NCBI RefSeq assembly: GCF_027359575.1
Contig: NZ_CP114784.1
Coordinates: 558,001 to 622,000 of the forward strand
From: Prochlorococcus marinus str. MIT 0917
GTDB lineage: Bacteria > Cyanobacteriota > Cyanobacteriia > PCC-6307 > Cyanobiaceae
Length of the DNA stretch: 64,000 bases
Reading direction: 5' to 3'
Shown here: positions 55,319-64,000 of the stretch, one piece after another
Layout: the number at the start of each line of letters is the position of its first letter
Position numbering within the stretch: the stretch's first letter is position 1
The notes under the pieces: generated by a model
What the model saw: the letters and a program-made list of their open reading frames with translations, nothing else
The model's database searches: none
Told to the model about the DNA's origin: nothing
Program-made: the position numbers and the translations under genes

Positions 55319-56461
55319 ATGGCTTACTCAGAGACAAAGGTAGTTCTTGGTGGTCTTGCACATATCCCTATCATAATTGGTTTTTTCTACCTAATACGCA
55401 GGCAATATTCATTTGGAGCAATTTTGCGAACTGGTAAAAATGCTTTAAGCGAAAAAGTTAAAGCAGCTCCAGTTAAAGCTACACCTCCCGCCAAAGCCAA
55501 GCCTGCCGCTCCCGCCACCGTTAAAGCTGCTGCCACCTCTCCTGCCAAAGCAGCCGCTGCAAAGAAACCTCATGCAGATGTACCTGTTAATACATACAAA
55601 CCAAAAGCACCTTTTACAGGCACAGTGACTGAAAATTATTCAGCATTGCAAGAAGGTGCAATTGGTAAAGTACAACACATAACTTTTGATCTTTCTGGTG
55701 GAGATCCGGACTTCAAATATGTTGAAGGTCAAAGTTGCGGAATTCTTGCCGCAGGTGAAGATGCAAAAGGGAAACCTCATAGGCCAAGACTTTATTCAAT
55801 TGCTAGCACGAGATATGGTGATAACTTTGCAGGAAATACGCTTTCATTATGTGTTCGCCAGCTTCAGTATGAAAAAGATGGTGAAACAATTAATGGTGTT
55901 TGCTCCACCTATTTGTGCAACCTATCTCCTGGAGATAAAGTAAAAATTAGTGGCCCAGTAGGTAAAGAAATGCTTCTTCCTGAGGAAGAAGATTCAAACA
56001 TAATAATGCTTGCGACAGGTACTGGCATAGCACCAATGAGGGCATACTTGAGAAGGATGTTTGAACCTACGGAAATTGAAAAACACAATTGGAATTTCAA
56101 GGGAAAAGCTTGGTTGTTCATGGGTGCACCAAAGACAGCCAACTTGCTCTACGACGCTGATTTTGAACACTACAAATCAAAATTCCCCGACAATCTTAGA
56201 TATACAAAAGCAATCAGCAGAGAACAACAGAATGCAAAAGGAGGCAGAATGTATATTCAAGACAGAGTGCTTGAACATGCTGAAGAAATATTCAACATGA
56301 TTGAGAATCCCAAAACTCATATCTACTTATGTGGATTAAAAGGGATGGAGCCAGGTATAGATGAGGCAATGACAACTGCAGCTTCTGCAAAAGGTTTAGA
56401 CTGGTCTGAACTTAGACCTAAACTGAGAAAAGCTGGAAGATGGCATGCTGAGACTTATTAG
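55319..56461 (+). CDS. petH: ferredoxin-NADP reductase
   Basis: 380 residues. The C-terminal two-thirds are a classic plant-type FNR: the FAD motif RPRLYSIAST, LCVRQLQY, GVCSTYL, then the NADP motif ATGTGIAPMRAYLRRM and the closing WHAETY. The enzyme passes photosystem I electrons from ferredoxin to NADP+. The N-terminus is not the CpcD-like linker domain of phycobilisome cyanobacteria. It is a hydrophobic segment (residues 8-25) followed by an Ala/Pro/Lys-rich linker (about 45-85) coded by unusually GC-rich codons. The enzyme may therefore be membrane-tethered. Confidence 0.94.
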   Translation: MAYSETKVVLGGLAHIPIIIGFFYLIRRQYSFGAILRTGKNALSEKVKAAPVKATPPAKAKPAAPATVKAAATSPAKAAAAKKPHADVPVNTYKPKAPFTGTVTENYSALQEGAIGKVQHITFDLSGGDPDFKYVEGQSCGILAAGEDAKGKPHRPRLYSIASTRYGDNFAGNTLSLCVRQLQYEKDGETINGVCSTYLCNLSPGDKVKISGPVGKEMLLPEEEDSNIIMLATGTGIAPMRAYLRRMFEPTEIEKHNWNFKGKAWLFMGAPKTANLLYDADFEHYKSKFPDNLRYTKAISREQQNAKGGRMYIQDRVLEHAEEIFNMIENPKTHIYLCGLKGMEPGIDEAMTTAASAKGLDWSELRPKLRKAGRWHAETY

Positions 56462-56553
56462 ATAAATAAAAAGTCTGGAAAGCGATAATTATTAATTACT
56501 TTATAAATATTTTTTCTATATTTAATCAATCAATATCAATTTTGTTTTTTACA

Positions 56554-56621
56554 TCCTCCCACAAATAGAGAGGAATGATTAGAAGCAACTTGGATAATAT
56601 TTGTCATCTAATGGGGGAGGA
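56554..56621 (+). promoter_or_regulatory. zwf leader with strong SD and complementary upstream segment
   Basis: The SD sequence GGGGGAGG (56613-56620) sits 9 bases before the zwf ATG, unusually strong for this genome. TCCTCCC at 56554-56560 is exactly complementary to GGGAGGA at 56615-56621, so the leader could fold and hide the ribosome site. Regulation of translation is possible but untested. Confidence 0.4.
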
Positions 56622-56629
56622 ATTTATCA

Positions 56630-58153
56630 ATGAGCATGCCAGTAACAAACCCATTGAGAATAGGTCTTCGACAAGAGCGAGTAGTTCCTCCTCAATGTCT
56701 TGTTATTTTTGGAGCCTCAGGGGATCTAACACACAGGAAACTTATTCCTGCTTTATTTGAGCTCTTTAAACAAAGAAGATTACCAAGTGAGTTTGCCGTT
56801 TTAGGCTGCGCAAGAAGAGCGTGGACTGATGAGATATTTAAAGAGAAGATGGAAGAAGCTCTTTCTTCGCAAATAAAAGAAAGTCAAAAAGAATGGGAAC
56901 TATTTTCTCAAAATCTTTTTTACGAGCCTGTAGATCTGCAACAACCAGATCACCTAGTAAAGCTTGGGGAAAGACTTGAAATAATTGATAAGTTAAGAGC
57001 AACTCATGGTCATCGAACTTTTTACCTTTCAGTATCTCCCAAATTCTATGGGAGTGGATGTAGAGCTCTAGCTGCCGCAGGATTATTGAAAGATCCCAAA
57101 CGTAGCAGAGTTGTAATTGAAAAACCTTTTGGAAGAGACTTCAATAGCGCTCAGTCACTCAATTCTCTTGTTCAGGGTTGTGCGCAAGAAAGCCAAGTGT
57201 TTCGAATAGATCATTATTTAGGCAAAGAAACCGTTCAAAATATTCTTGTTCTCAGATTTGCAAATACGATTTTTGAACCAATTTGGAATAGAAATTATAT
57301 ATCTAGTGTTCAAATCACGAGTTCCGAAACAGTTGGAGTGGAAGATCGCGCAGGATATTACGAATCTGCAGGAGCTCTAAGAGATATGGTTCAAAACCAT
57401 CTAACTCAAATGCTTGCTCTAACGGCAATGGAGCCACCTGGACATTTTGATCCAGAAGCTATAAGAAATGAAAAAGCCAAAGTTCTTCAAGCAGTCAAGC
57501 TTGCCAATGAAGAAAGACCTTGGGAATGTTGCGTTAGGGGACAGTACTCAAAGGGAGGTAATGATGAAGATCCACTCCTTGGATATAGAGAAGAACCAGG
57601 CGTTAATCCAAACAGCACAACCGAAACATATGTAGCTATGAAACTTTTCATAGACAATTGGAGATGGCAAGGAGTCCCTTTTTACGTTAGGACAGGGAAA
57701 CGACTAGCCAAAAGACTTAGTGAGGTTGTTCTTACATTTAGAGAAGCTCCTGTTCACCTTTTTGATGCCGCAGGTGGATGCCCAACATCAAACCAATTAA
57801 TTCTCAGAATTCAACCCAACGAAGGAGCTGAATTTAGTTTTGAGGTTAAATCACCAGGATCTGGGATGAGAAGTAGACCTGTAAATATGGAGTTTTCTTA
57901 TGATGAATCCTTTGGAGAGCCCTCAGATGAAGGTTATGTAAGACTACTTGCTGATGCAATGCTTGGAGACCCAACATTATTTACTCGAAGCGATGAAGTA
58001 GAGGCTGCTTGGCGTTTATATACTCCTCTACTTGAGAAGATTGAGGATTCTCCCTGGGAATTACCTGTTTATCCATACGAATCAAGGACATGGGGGCCTA
58101 CTGAATCAGACTTACTTATTGGAAAAGATCAGCTTCTATGGCGAAGGCCTTGA
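56630..58153 (+). CDS. zwf: glucose-6-phosphate dehydrogenase
   Basis: A 507-residue NADP enzyme opening the oxidative pentose phosphate pathway, used at night in cyanobacteria. The nucleotide motif FGASGDLTHRKLIPALFEL and the active-site signature RIDHYLGKETV with the following Gln-rich helix are intact; EKPFGRD and RTGKRL are also conserved. The length is standard. The start ATG 56630 follows a strong SD sequence. opcA follows after 38 bases. Confidence 0.96.
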   Translation: MSMPVTNPLRIGLRQERVVPPQCLVIFGASGDLTHRKLIPALFELFKQRRLPSEFAVLGCARRAWTDEIFKEKMEEALSSQIKESQKEWELFSQNLFYEPVDLQQPDHLVKLGERLEIIDKLRATHGHRTFYLSVSPKFYGSGCRALAAAGLLKDPKRSRVVIEKPFGRDFNSAQSLNSLVQGCAQESQVFRIDHYLGKETVQNILVLRFANTIFEPIWNRNYISSVQITSSETVGVEDRAGYYESAGALRDMVQNHLTQMLALTAMEPPGHFDPEAIRNEKAKVLQAVKLANEERPWECCVRGQYSKGGNDEDPLLGYREEPGVNPNSTTETYVAMKLFIDNWRWQGVPFYVRTGKRLAKRLSEVVLTFREAPVHLFDAAGGCPTSNQLILRIQPNEGAEFSFEVKSPGSGMRSRPVNMEFSYDESFGEPSDEGYVRLLADAMLGDPTLFTRSDEVEAAWRLYTPLLEKIEDSPWELPVYPYESRTWGPTESDLLIGKDQLLWRRP

Positions 58154-58191
58154 AAAAATTTAATCTAAATCTTTTATTCGAACCAAACTAA

Positions 58192-59499
58192 ATGTCCCCT
58201 CAATTAACCCTACAAACGCCTCTTCAGCTCCCTCCAGCTGAAATCCCTACTTATCTTAATCAACTCTGGTCTCATGACGAACGAGGAGATAAAGGAGCTA
58301 ATACTTTTTGCTTAATTGTTTGGCAACCAGCTTGGATTGAACAAAAACTAGTAAAAACTGGAAAAATATCTGGCCCAGTAGTAGGGAGTCAAAGGAATGA
58401 TCTTATTGAAGCGGCAAGAGAAATTATTTTAAAAGGAGATCTTCCTAACAGTACATCACCACTAGATTTCAGAGTTCAAGCTTCAATTCAATCTGAAGAG
58501 TTGATTAAAAATGTAGAAGACCTTAGAGGGCAACACATTGACACCTCAATTAGTAATTTGCAACCTAGAAGATTAATAACCATTGCACCAACAATTGAAA
58601 AAGAAAATAATTTAGAAACTTTAGTAGCCGCATATTGTCCTCTTCCTGAAGAAGGGGGAGGCAAAACAGCTTGTGGCGATGTAATTGTTTTAAGAGGTAA
58701 TAAAACCGCCATCAATGATGGACTTGAGATTGTTGAGACTCTTGTCCCTAATGAACTTCCCTCTTGGTTGTGGTGGAATGGAAGAATTGATGAGGCCCCT
58801 GAATTTCTTAATGCTCTAGCGCTGCCAAATCGGAGATTAATTATTGATACGGCACTAGGTGAACCAATGATCTGCTTAAATTTATTGCTTCAAAGAATTC
58901 AATCTGGACAAGCTGTTAATGATCTGAATTGGCTACGACTTAGAGGTTGGAGAGAAACCTTAGCAATGGTATTTGATCCACTTCAAAGAAGAAATGCTCT
59001 TGATAATTTACAAAAGATTGATATTGATATTGAGGGTTCTCAAACTGTTCAAGGTCTTCTACTCGCTTCATGGATTGCCGATCGACTCAACTGGAAAATT
59101 GCAAATTGCATCTTTTCAAAAAAAGATCAGCTTAAAGTTAATTTTCTTCGTCCTGACAAAACTCTTGTTGAAGTCAGTATCACTTCTCTACCACTGGGTA
59201 AGCCAAGTATAAATCCTGGTCAAATAGTTGGTTTAAGATTAATTGCAAAAGCCAAAAACAAACAAAGAAACGATCTTTGTGTCATTCTCGCATCAGAATC
59301 AGGGGAATGCATGAGATTAGAAGCTGGGGGCATGGCAAGAATGGAGCTTATTGAACAAGTCGTTCCTGTTCAAAAAAACTCTTTAGAAAATGATGTTGCT
59401 CGTTTACTTTCCAGCAGTAGAGGCAATACAAGTCCTTTACTCGCAAGTGCGACACCAATAGCAAAAGAAATGCTTGATTTAGTTAATCAAGCCAAATAA
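58192..59499 (+). CDS. opcA: OpcA, glucose-6-phosphate dehydrogenase assembly protein
   Basis: A 435-residue protein of the OpcA family. OpcA binds and activates G6PDH, making oxidative pentose phosphate flow redox-sensitive. The central NELPSWLWWNGRIDEAPEFL and LNWLRLRGWRE, and the C-terminal LRLIAKAKN are typical. Placement 38 bases after zwf is the usual arrangement, and cobB follows at 14 bases. Confidence 0.93.
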   Translation: MSPQLTLQTPLQLPPAEIPTYLNQLWSHDERGDKGANTFCLIVWQPAWIEQKLVKTGKISGPVVGSQRNDLIEAAREIILKGDLPNSTSPLDFRVQASIQSEELIKNVEDLRGQHIDTSISNLQPRRLITIAPTIEKENNLETLVAAYCPLPEEGGGKTACGDVIVLRGNKTAINDGLEIVETLVPNELPSWLWWNGRIDEAPEFLNALALPNRRLIIDTALGEPMICLNLLLQRIQSGQAVNDLNWLRLRGWRETLAMVFDPLQRRNALDNLQKIDIDIEGSQTVQGLLLASWIADRLNWKIANCIFSKKDQLKVNFLRPDKTLVEVSITSLPLGKPSINPGQIVGLRLIAKAKNKQRNDLCVILASESGECMRLEAGGMARMELIEQVVPVQKNSLENDVARLLSSSRGNTSPLLASATPIAKEMLDLVNQAK

Positions 59500-59513
59500 A
59501 ACATATTCATTAG

Positions 59514-60869
59514 ATGGCATGCGTAATCTCTGCTGTATCTAGTAACAGTGGAAAAACTCTTTTAAGTCTTCTTTTAATTTCTTGGTTAAAAAGTATAAAT
59601 AAAACAGTTCAAACTTTTAAGGTAGGACCTGATTATTTAGACCCTCAACAACTCACTGCAGTTTCAAATAAAGCTTGCCGCAATCTTGATTTGATTCTGT
59701 CTGGCGAAAGTTGGGTTAAAGAAAATTTTAATCACTTCGGAGGATTAACTGATTTTTCGTTTGTTGAAGGGGTAATGGGATTATTCGATGGAATTGGCAG
59801 TAGTTCAAAAGGGAGTACTGCTGAATTAGCTAAGTTATTAAGGCTGCCAATAGTCCTTATTGTTGATGCTAGAGGGAAGGCGGCATCACTAGCAGCCTTA
59901 ATAAAAGGATTTAGAGAACACGATAAAGAATTAAAAATTGCAGGAGTTGTTCTCAATAATGTTCAAACTCCTAGACATAAAAAAATATTATTGGAGGTTC
60001 TTGATCAAATCAATATAAAGGCATTGGGTTCTCTTCCTTACTGCAAAGAGTTATATCTTCCTTCAAGAGATTTAGGTTTAGCTCCAGCTCATGAAATTTT
60101 AGACTTAGAAATTAAAGTTAAAAATTGGGCTTCAATAGCCAAAGATTATCTAGATATAGAAAGTTTTAGAAAGCTTTTATTACCTCCAGAACCTAACAAC
60201 AAAACAATTAACTCTTTCTCAAAGAAAAAATCAGAATTTATTCACCCAATTGCTATTGCTGATGATGATGCTTTCCATTTTAGGTATCAAGAAACAAAAG
60301 AATTACTAGAAAAAAACGGTATGCCTACAATTACTTGGAAACCTCTTGAAAACGAACAGATCCCCAAAGAAGCTAGAGGATTAATAATACCTGGTGGTTT
60401 TCCTGAGCAACATGCAAACCAATTGAGTAATTCAAAAATAAGCCTCAAGTCAATAAAAATGTTTTCAAAAAAGTTTCCTATATATGCTGAATGTGGAGGA
60501 ATGATGCTTTTGGGTGAAAGTATATTTGATCTTGAAGGTAAAGAACATTCAATGGCTGGTGTATTACCCTTTAAGGCTAAGAAAGGTAATCTAAAAATTG
60601 GTTATAGAGAAGTAACAAGTAAAAATAAAAGTCCTATTAGCAATCCCGGTAATAAACTAATAGGACATGAATTTCATCGCTGGGAAATAATTAATGAAAG
60701 ATATAATTCAGAAATAAATCCACTATGGGATATTAGAGGATGGAATATAGACACTAAAAATGAAGGTTTTTGTAATCATTTAATTCATGCAAGTTGGATA
60801 CATCTACATTGGGCAAGTTCACCTCTTATTCTAGAAAACTGGAAAAGAAGTGTCATGAATTATTCCTAA
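59514..60869 (+). CDS. cobB: cobyrinic acid a,c-diamide synthase
   Basis: A 451-residue two-domain enzyme that amidates cobyrinic acid in corrin synthesis. An N-terminal P-loop-like ATPase (SSNSGKTLLSLLL, VGPDYLDP, VEGVMGLFDG) is joined to a C-terminal glutaminase domain with IIPGGFPEQHA, the nucleophile Cys in YAECGGMMLLGE and the His in LIHASWIHLHW. The name cobB here refers to the corrin enzyme, not the sirtuin. The stop faces the Dda-like helicase gene 36 bases away. Confidence 0.94.
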   Translation: MACVISAVSSNSGKTLLSLLLISWLKSINKTVQTFKVGPDYLDPQQLTAVSNKACRNLDLILSGESWVKENFNHFGGLTDFSFVEGVMGLFDGIGSSSKGSTAELAKLLRLPIVLIVDARGKAASLAALIKGFREHDKELKIAGVVLNNVQTPRHKKILLEVLDQINIKALGSLPYCKELYLPSRDLGLAPAHEILDLEIKVKNWASIAKDYLDIESFRKLLLPPEPNNKTINSFSKKKSEFIHPIAIADDDAFHFRYQETKELLEKNGMPTITWKPLENEQIPKEARGLIIPGGFPEQHANQLSNSKISLKSIKMFSKKFPIYAECGGMMLLGESIFDLEGKEHSMAGVLPFKAKKGNLKIGYREVTSKNKSPISNPGNKLIGHEFHRWEIINERYNSEINPLWDIRGWNIDTKNEGFCNHLIHASWIHLHWASSPLILENWKRSVMNYS

Positions 60870-60905
60870 GGCAAATCTGATTTTTTAAAATAAAACTTTT
60901 CCAAA

Positions 60906-62366
60906 TTAGTCGATTAATAATTTCTCTAAAAGAGATTGATTCGTCTTGCTTGTATTATCACCAACAATCCATACTCCTTTGCTCGCTCTGCTTACAGCAA
61001 CGTATACAAGCCGTCTTCTAAATTCAAGGTCTTTAGGCCAAAAGACATCAGATGTTATGAACACTTCTCCAAAAGTACTTCCTTGACTTCTGTGGATTGT
61101 AAGGACAGAAGCAGGTCCTAAATATGCAAATGAATCTCTGATAAAAAAGAAAAGTTTCCAAATCTTAGCACTATTTTTTTTTCCTCTATCTCTTGCCAAA
61201 TTGCTTAATTTATTTAAAGAAAGATCTAAATCAATACGAGATTTAGACCCTATTTGAGGCATTAACCTCAAAGAAAATTCTTTTTTATCACATCTCACTT
61301 TAGCTATCTGAGTTTCAATAACAGGTAAAGGATTTTCAAAATCTTGATGGATTCCTAAAGAGGCCAATTCAAAACTATTTGGAATCACATCTTCTACCAT
61401 CATCTCTCTATTGGAACTAATCAAAATATCTGGTTCTTCTCCAAGCTCATCCTCATTTAAGGAAGCATTGACCATTACTGCTTTACGGCTTATTAAAACC
61501 TCTCCAGGTAAAACCTGGTATTGATCTGCCATCTCACCATGTATAGCTCTTCTTGCATGAGGAACTAAATTATCAACGATTCGATTCGTATAGCACAAAA
61601 TTCTTGCTCCATCGTGATCATCATCTAAAGAAGATAACCTCAATGCCGATTTGGCTTTTTCAAGCCAACTTGTTCTTTCTAATATTCCAACTTTACCTTT
61701 CTTAGAATTTATAACTGGCAATATTGGAGGCTGTTTACAAGGGATTTGACCGTCTCTAATTATTGTTGCCAATTTCAGAACAGGTCCTTGATGACGAACA
61801 ACTTCCCTAAGTTCAGTTTTCACAGCTCTTTTCATTAAAAAAACTGAGCTAGAGCTTTCTCCCACTGGTGGTAGTTGCGCAGGATCACCAACAAAAACCA
61901 AGCGAGTCGAGTTGTATCTTGCGCATTCAAGAGTTATCTCCAATAATTTAGAATCAATCATTGATACTTCATCAATTAAAACAAGTCCTAAATTCTCCAA
62001 AGAGCTTTCGGTTTGATCTGTTTTTTCGCATATTTCTACTTCCGCTTTTCTTTTTAATTTCAGTCGAAGCAAACGATGAATTGTAGAGGGATACAGTGTG
62101 GGTTGAATAGATTCATTTCTTAATCCCTGCCTTAATACACCTACAGCTTTATGAGTTGGAGCAACTACGGTCCAACTCAAATCTAACTCATCGACCTTTT
62201 TTAATAATTTCATCGATAAATATGTTTTTCCGCTACCTGCAAAGCCTTCAACTAAGAAGGGTTTAAAGGAATATGGGGCCTTTAGCCATTCACAGAATAA
62301 TTCAAGAGATTTTTTTTGATCCTTAGTTAAAACGACACAATCTTCTTTTGACTTTAGTTCTTTCAC
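60906..62366 (-). CDS. SF1B helicase, RecD2/Dda-like
   Basis: 486 residues. Walker A is VEGFAGSGKTYLSMKLL, motif II is LVLIDEVSMIDS, motif III is FVGDPAQLPPVG, and the C-terminal motifs are VLTIHRSQGSTF and YVAVSRASKGVW. It lacks the long N-terminal domain of RecD2 and most resembles T4 Dda or short RecD-like helicases. A role in replication restart or repair is likely, separate from the RecBCD complex encoded earlier. It overlaps the end of the PAP2-like gene by 4 bases. Confidence 0.8.
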   Translation of the reverse strand: MKELKSKEDCVVLTKDQKKSLELFCEWLKAPYSFKPFLVEGFAGSGKTYLSMKLLKKVDELDLSWTVVAPTHKAVGVLRQGLRNESIQPTLYPSTIHRLLRLKLKRKAEVEICEKTDQTESSLENLGLVLIDEVSMIDSKLLEITLECARYNSTRLVFVGDPAQLPPVGESSSSVFLMKRAVKTELREVVRHQGPVLKLATIIRDGQIPCKQPPILPVINSKKGKVGILERTSWLEKAKSALRLSSLDDDHDGARILCYTNRIVDNLVPHARRAIHGEMADQYQVLPGEVLISRKAVMVNASLNEDELGEEPDILISSNREMMVEDVIPNSFELASLGIHQDFENPLPVIETQIAKVRCDKKEFSLRLMPQIGSKSRIDLDLSLNKLSNLARDRGKKNSAKIWKLFFFIRDSFAYLGPASVLTIHRSQGSTFGEVFITSDVFWPKDLEFRRRLVYVAVSRASKGVWIVGDNTSKTNQSLLEKLLID

Positions 62367-62878
62367 AAAGAAACTAATCCAATCATTTGCAAAATATGCA
62401 AAGGGGAACCAATAAAGAAAATACCTGGTAAAGACACAATTGGGCCAAGTAGACTTCCTACCAACACCTCGGCTTTTGTGTGACCCAAAGATTCTTTTAA
62501 AGTGGTTTCTAAAGATAATTCATTGGAATTATCTTTAGAAATTTGATTGACTTTTGCTGCTGTTAAGCCTGCCGATCTTCTTATGCCAGAAGCGTCATAC
62601 ATCACAATAAAAGCAATTGTTGAAGCCAAAGCAAATAAGGGATCATTAAAACCAAGCTGAAGTCCAACTCCTGCAGCGGTTCCTGTTACCAAAGCCGAAT
62701 GACTTGAAGGCATACCTCCTGTTTCTATAAGTACTGACGGTCTCCACCTTTGCCTAAAAATTAATTCAAATAATAATTTAGAAAATTGAGCAAGTCCACA
62801 TGCTGCTAGCCCCCAGGCCAATACAGCATTATCAAGAAAATCAATAAATGGTAATGCGAAATCTGGATTAAGATTCAT
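62363..62878 (-). CDS. divergent PAP2-family (DUF212) membrane protein
   Basis: 171 residues with about four membrane segments. The motif [17 protein letters not shown] is the PAP2/acid-phosphatase-like catalytic signature in DUF212 proteins, with [13 protein letters not shown] after it. A phosphatase acting on lipid phosphates or isoprenoid diphosphates fits, as the gene overlaps crtE (GGPP synthase) by 4 bases, but the substrate is unproven. Confidence 0.85.
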   Translation of the reverse strand: MNLNPDFALPFIDFLDNAVLAWGLAACGLAQFSKLLFELIFRQRWRPSVLIETGGMPSSHSALVTGTAAGVGLQLGFNDPLFALASTIAFIVMYDASGIRRSAGLTAAKVNQISKDNSNELSLETTLKESLGHTKAEVLVGSLLGPIVSLPGIFFIGSPLHILQMIGLVSL

Positions 62879-63774
62879 CTATCTCTACTTGTAATGTAAT
62901 CAGCCAAGGCAAGAAGAGGTTTTGACTTTACCGGCCAAGGATCTAGAGCATTTTTTGCTTTAGCGACTAAAAGATCTGCTCTCCTTCTTGATTCATCAAG
63001 ACCAAGTAATTTTGGATAAGTAGTCTTATCAGCAATTAAATCCTTTCCTGCTGTTTTGCCCAATACTTCACTACTTGCTGTTACATCAAGAATGTCATCA
63101 ATTATTTGAAATGCCAATCCAATACCTCTGGCATAAACACTTAATGCTTCCAGAAGATTTTCATCAGCTCCTCCAATCAATGCTCCGCAAGTCACACATG
63201 CCTTAAGCAGGGCTCCTGTTTTATGGAGGTGAATGTACTCCAAGGTTTCTAAATCAACTTCTTTCCCTTCACAATCGAGATCAACCACTTGTCCTCCAAC
63301 TAGTCCAGGAGCTCCTGCAACTAAAGAAAGCTCACCAACTATTTTCAATAGTCTCTCTGACGGTATACCCTCTGTTCGAATTGACACCATCTCAAAAGCT
63401 CGAGTCAAAAGAGCGTCTCCAGCAAGAATGGCCACAGCATCTCCGTAGACTTTGTGATTGGTTGGACGCCCTCGACGAAGATCGTCATTATCCATTGAAG
63501 GTAGATCGTCATGGATAAGAGACATTGTATGAATCATTTCAAGAGCAACTGCTGTAGGCAATGCTTTTTCAACTTCGCCTCCTGCAAGTTCGCAGGCAGC
63601 TAGACATAGTATTGGTCTTAATCTCTTCCCTCCAGCCAAAAGGGAATAGCGCATAGATTCTCTTAATTTTTCTGGCTTTTCAGGGCCCAGAGACGCATCA
63701 AGCGCATCTTCAACGCGAGTTCTAGCTTTCTCTAGATACTCAGCGAAGTCAAAAGAAGCGATTGCTTCCTGCAT
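62875..63774 (-). CDS. crtE: geranylgeranyl diphosphate synthase
   Basis: A 299-residue trans-prenyltransferase. The first Asp-rich motif is [19 protein letters not shown] and the second is [19 protein letters not shown] opens the conserved part. It elongates IPP and allylic diphosphates to C20, the precursor for carotenoids, chlorophyll phytol and quinones. A short farnesyl-type product (IspA) cannot be fully excluded. It lies between folD and the PAP2-like gene on the minus strand. Confidence 0.93.
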   Translation of the reverse strand: MQEAIASFDFAEYLEKARTRVEDALDASLGPEKPEKLRESMRYSLLAGGKRLRPILCLAACELAGGEVEKALPTAVALEMIHTMSLIHDDLPSMDNDDLRRGRPTNHKVYGDAVAILAGDALLTRAFEMVSIRTEGIPSERLLKIVGELSLVAGAPGLVGGQVVDLDCEGKEVDLETLEYIHLHKTGALLKACVTCGALIGGADENLLEALSVYARGIGLAFQIIDDILDVTASSEVLGKTAGKDLIADKTTYPKLLGLDESRRRADLLVAKAKNALDPWPVKSKPLLALADYITSRDR

Positions 63775-63816
63775 GCAAAAAATCGATTCTTACCAATTCT
63801 CTCAGGACATTGTGAT

Positions 63817-64000
63817 TCATGGAAGTAAATGACTAATAGTTAAAGGTAATCCACAATGTTTCTGCCACCTATCAACCGTATTTGCTAGAAGCATTGTTAC
63901 TGTCATAGGCCCTACACCACCAGGTACAGGAGAATAAGCAGCTACTTTATCTTCAATTTCAAATATCTTTACATCTCCACAAAGTTTAGTCTTTTTGAGC
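63817..64000 (-). CDS. folD: C-terminal part of FolD (methylenetetrahydrofolate dehydrogenase/cyclohydrolase), partial
   Basis: The minus-strand frame ends at TGA 63817-63819 and is open to the window edge, giving about 60 residues. The conserved [22 protein letters not shown] block followed by the basic end identifies the FolD C-terminus. The bifunctional enzyme interconverts methylene- and formyl-tetrahydrofolate with NADP. It precedes crtE by about 42 bases. Only the tail can be judged here. Confidence 0.9.
   Translation of the reverse strand, partial: LKKTKLCGDVKIFEIEDKVAAYSPVPGGVGPMTVTMLLANTVDRWQKHCGLPLTISHLLP

Noticed and set aside
56575-56760. 61-codon ORF overlapping the start of zwf, with an SD-like AGAGAGGA
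   Set aside because: It overlaps the zwf coding start in another frame, its translation looks random and zwf has its own strong SD.
1-64000. CRISPR array, insertion sequence or prophage
   Set aside because: I saw no regularly spaced repeats, transposase, integrase or phage structural genes.
1-64000. Yfr1-type small RNA
   Set aside because: The ACTCCTCACAC core of Yfr1 was not seen in any intergenic region.

Overview
The window is chromosomal DNA from an AT-rich marine picocyanobacterium, most probably Prochlorococcus of a low-light, NATL-like type. This is inferred from gene content and codon use, not from a database search. The supporting signs are about one-third GC by eye, cyanobacterium-specific genes (crtH, sasA, a PsbP-like lipoprotein, petH, the zwf-opcA-cobB order), a ferredoxin-NADP reductase whose N-terminus is not a phycobilisome linker domain, and compact gene packing with many non-ATG starts.

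Layout. 1-6.7 kb is the loosest part: small AT-rich membrane or secreted proteins of unknown function, one SulP/STAS anion transporter, a perfect 38-bp palindrome and a strong terminator, ending at tRNA-Lys(UUU). 7-12.5 kb holds trmFO, crtH, a response regulator without its phosphoacceptor Asp, a monothiol glutaredoxin/BolA pair and an acyltransferase. 12.6-22.9 kb is pdxJ followed by recC, a membrane methyltransferase-like gene, recB and recD. 23-29 kb has a DEAD-box RNA helicase, an ABC exporter, a PsbP-like lipoprotein, recR (probably starting at CTG) and lipA. 29-35 kb, mostly minus strand, has trhO, bioB, uppS, cdaA and lysA, then rimI. 35.5-40.8 kb has clpC and three metabolic or lipid-related genes. 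40.8-49.8 kb has cdsA, an Orn/Lys/Arg decarboxylase-family gene, an AarF kinase, a pseudouridine synthase, a RodZ-like HTH-membrane protein, malQ and prs. 49.8-54.9 kb has pepN, a small secreted protein, a CpeS-like protein and sasA. 55-60.9 kb has tRNA-Glu(UUC), petH, zwf, opcA and cobB. 60.9-64 kb is a minus-strand run: a Dda-like helicase, a PAP2-like membrane protein, GGPP synthase and the C-terminal part of folD.

How the genes fit together. Several groups make biological sense: RecBCD plus RecR and a second SF1B helicase for recombination; zwf/opcA for dark NADPH supply next to petH for light NADPH supply; lysA, uppS and cdaA linking peptidoglycan precursors, undecaprenyl carrier and c-di-AMP; crtE and crtH for isoprenoids and carotenoids; bioB, lipA and the grx4/bolA pair for Fe-S-dependent cofactor chemistry; and sasA as clock output.

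I saw no CRISPR array, insertion sequence, prophage, toxin-antitoxin pair or restriction system, and no convincing multi-gene undescribed system. The most notable signals are the degenerate receiver domain, the altered RHR motif in the c-di-AMP cyclase, the CTG-start recR, the methyltransferase inside the recCBD cluster, the membrane-type N-terminus of PetH, the perfect palindrome and several unlisted small ORFs.
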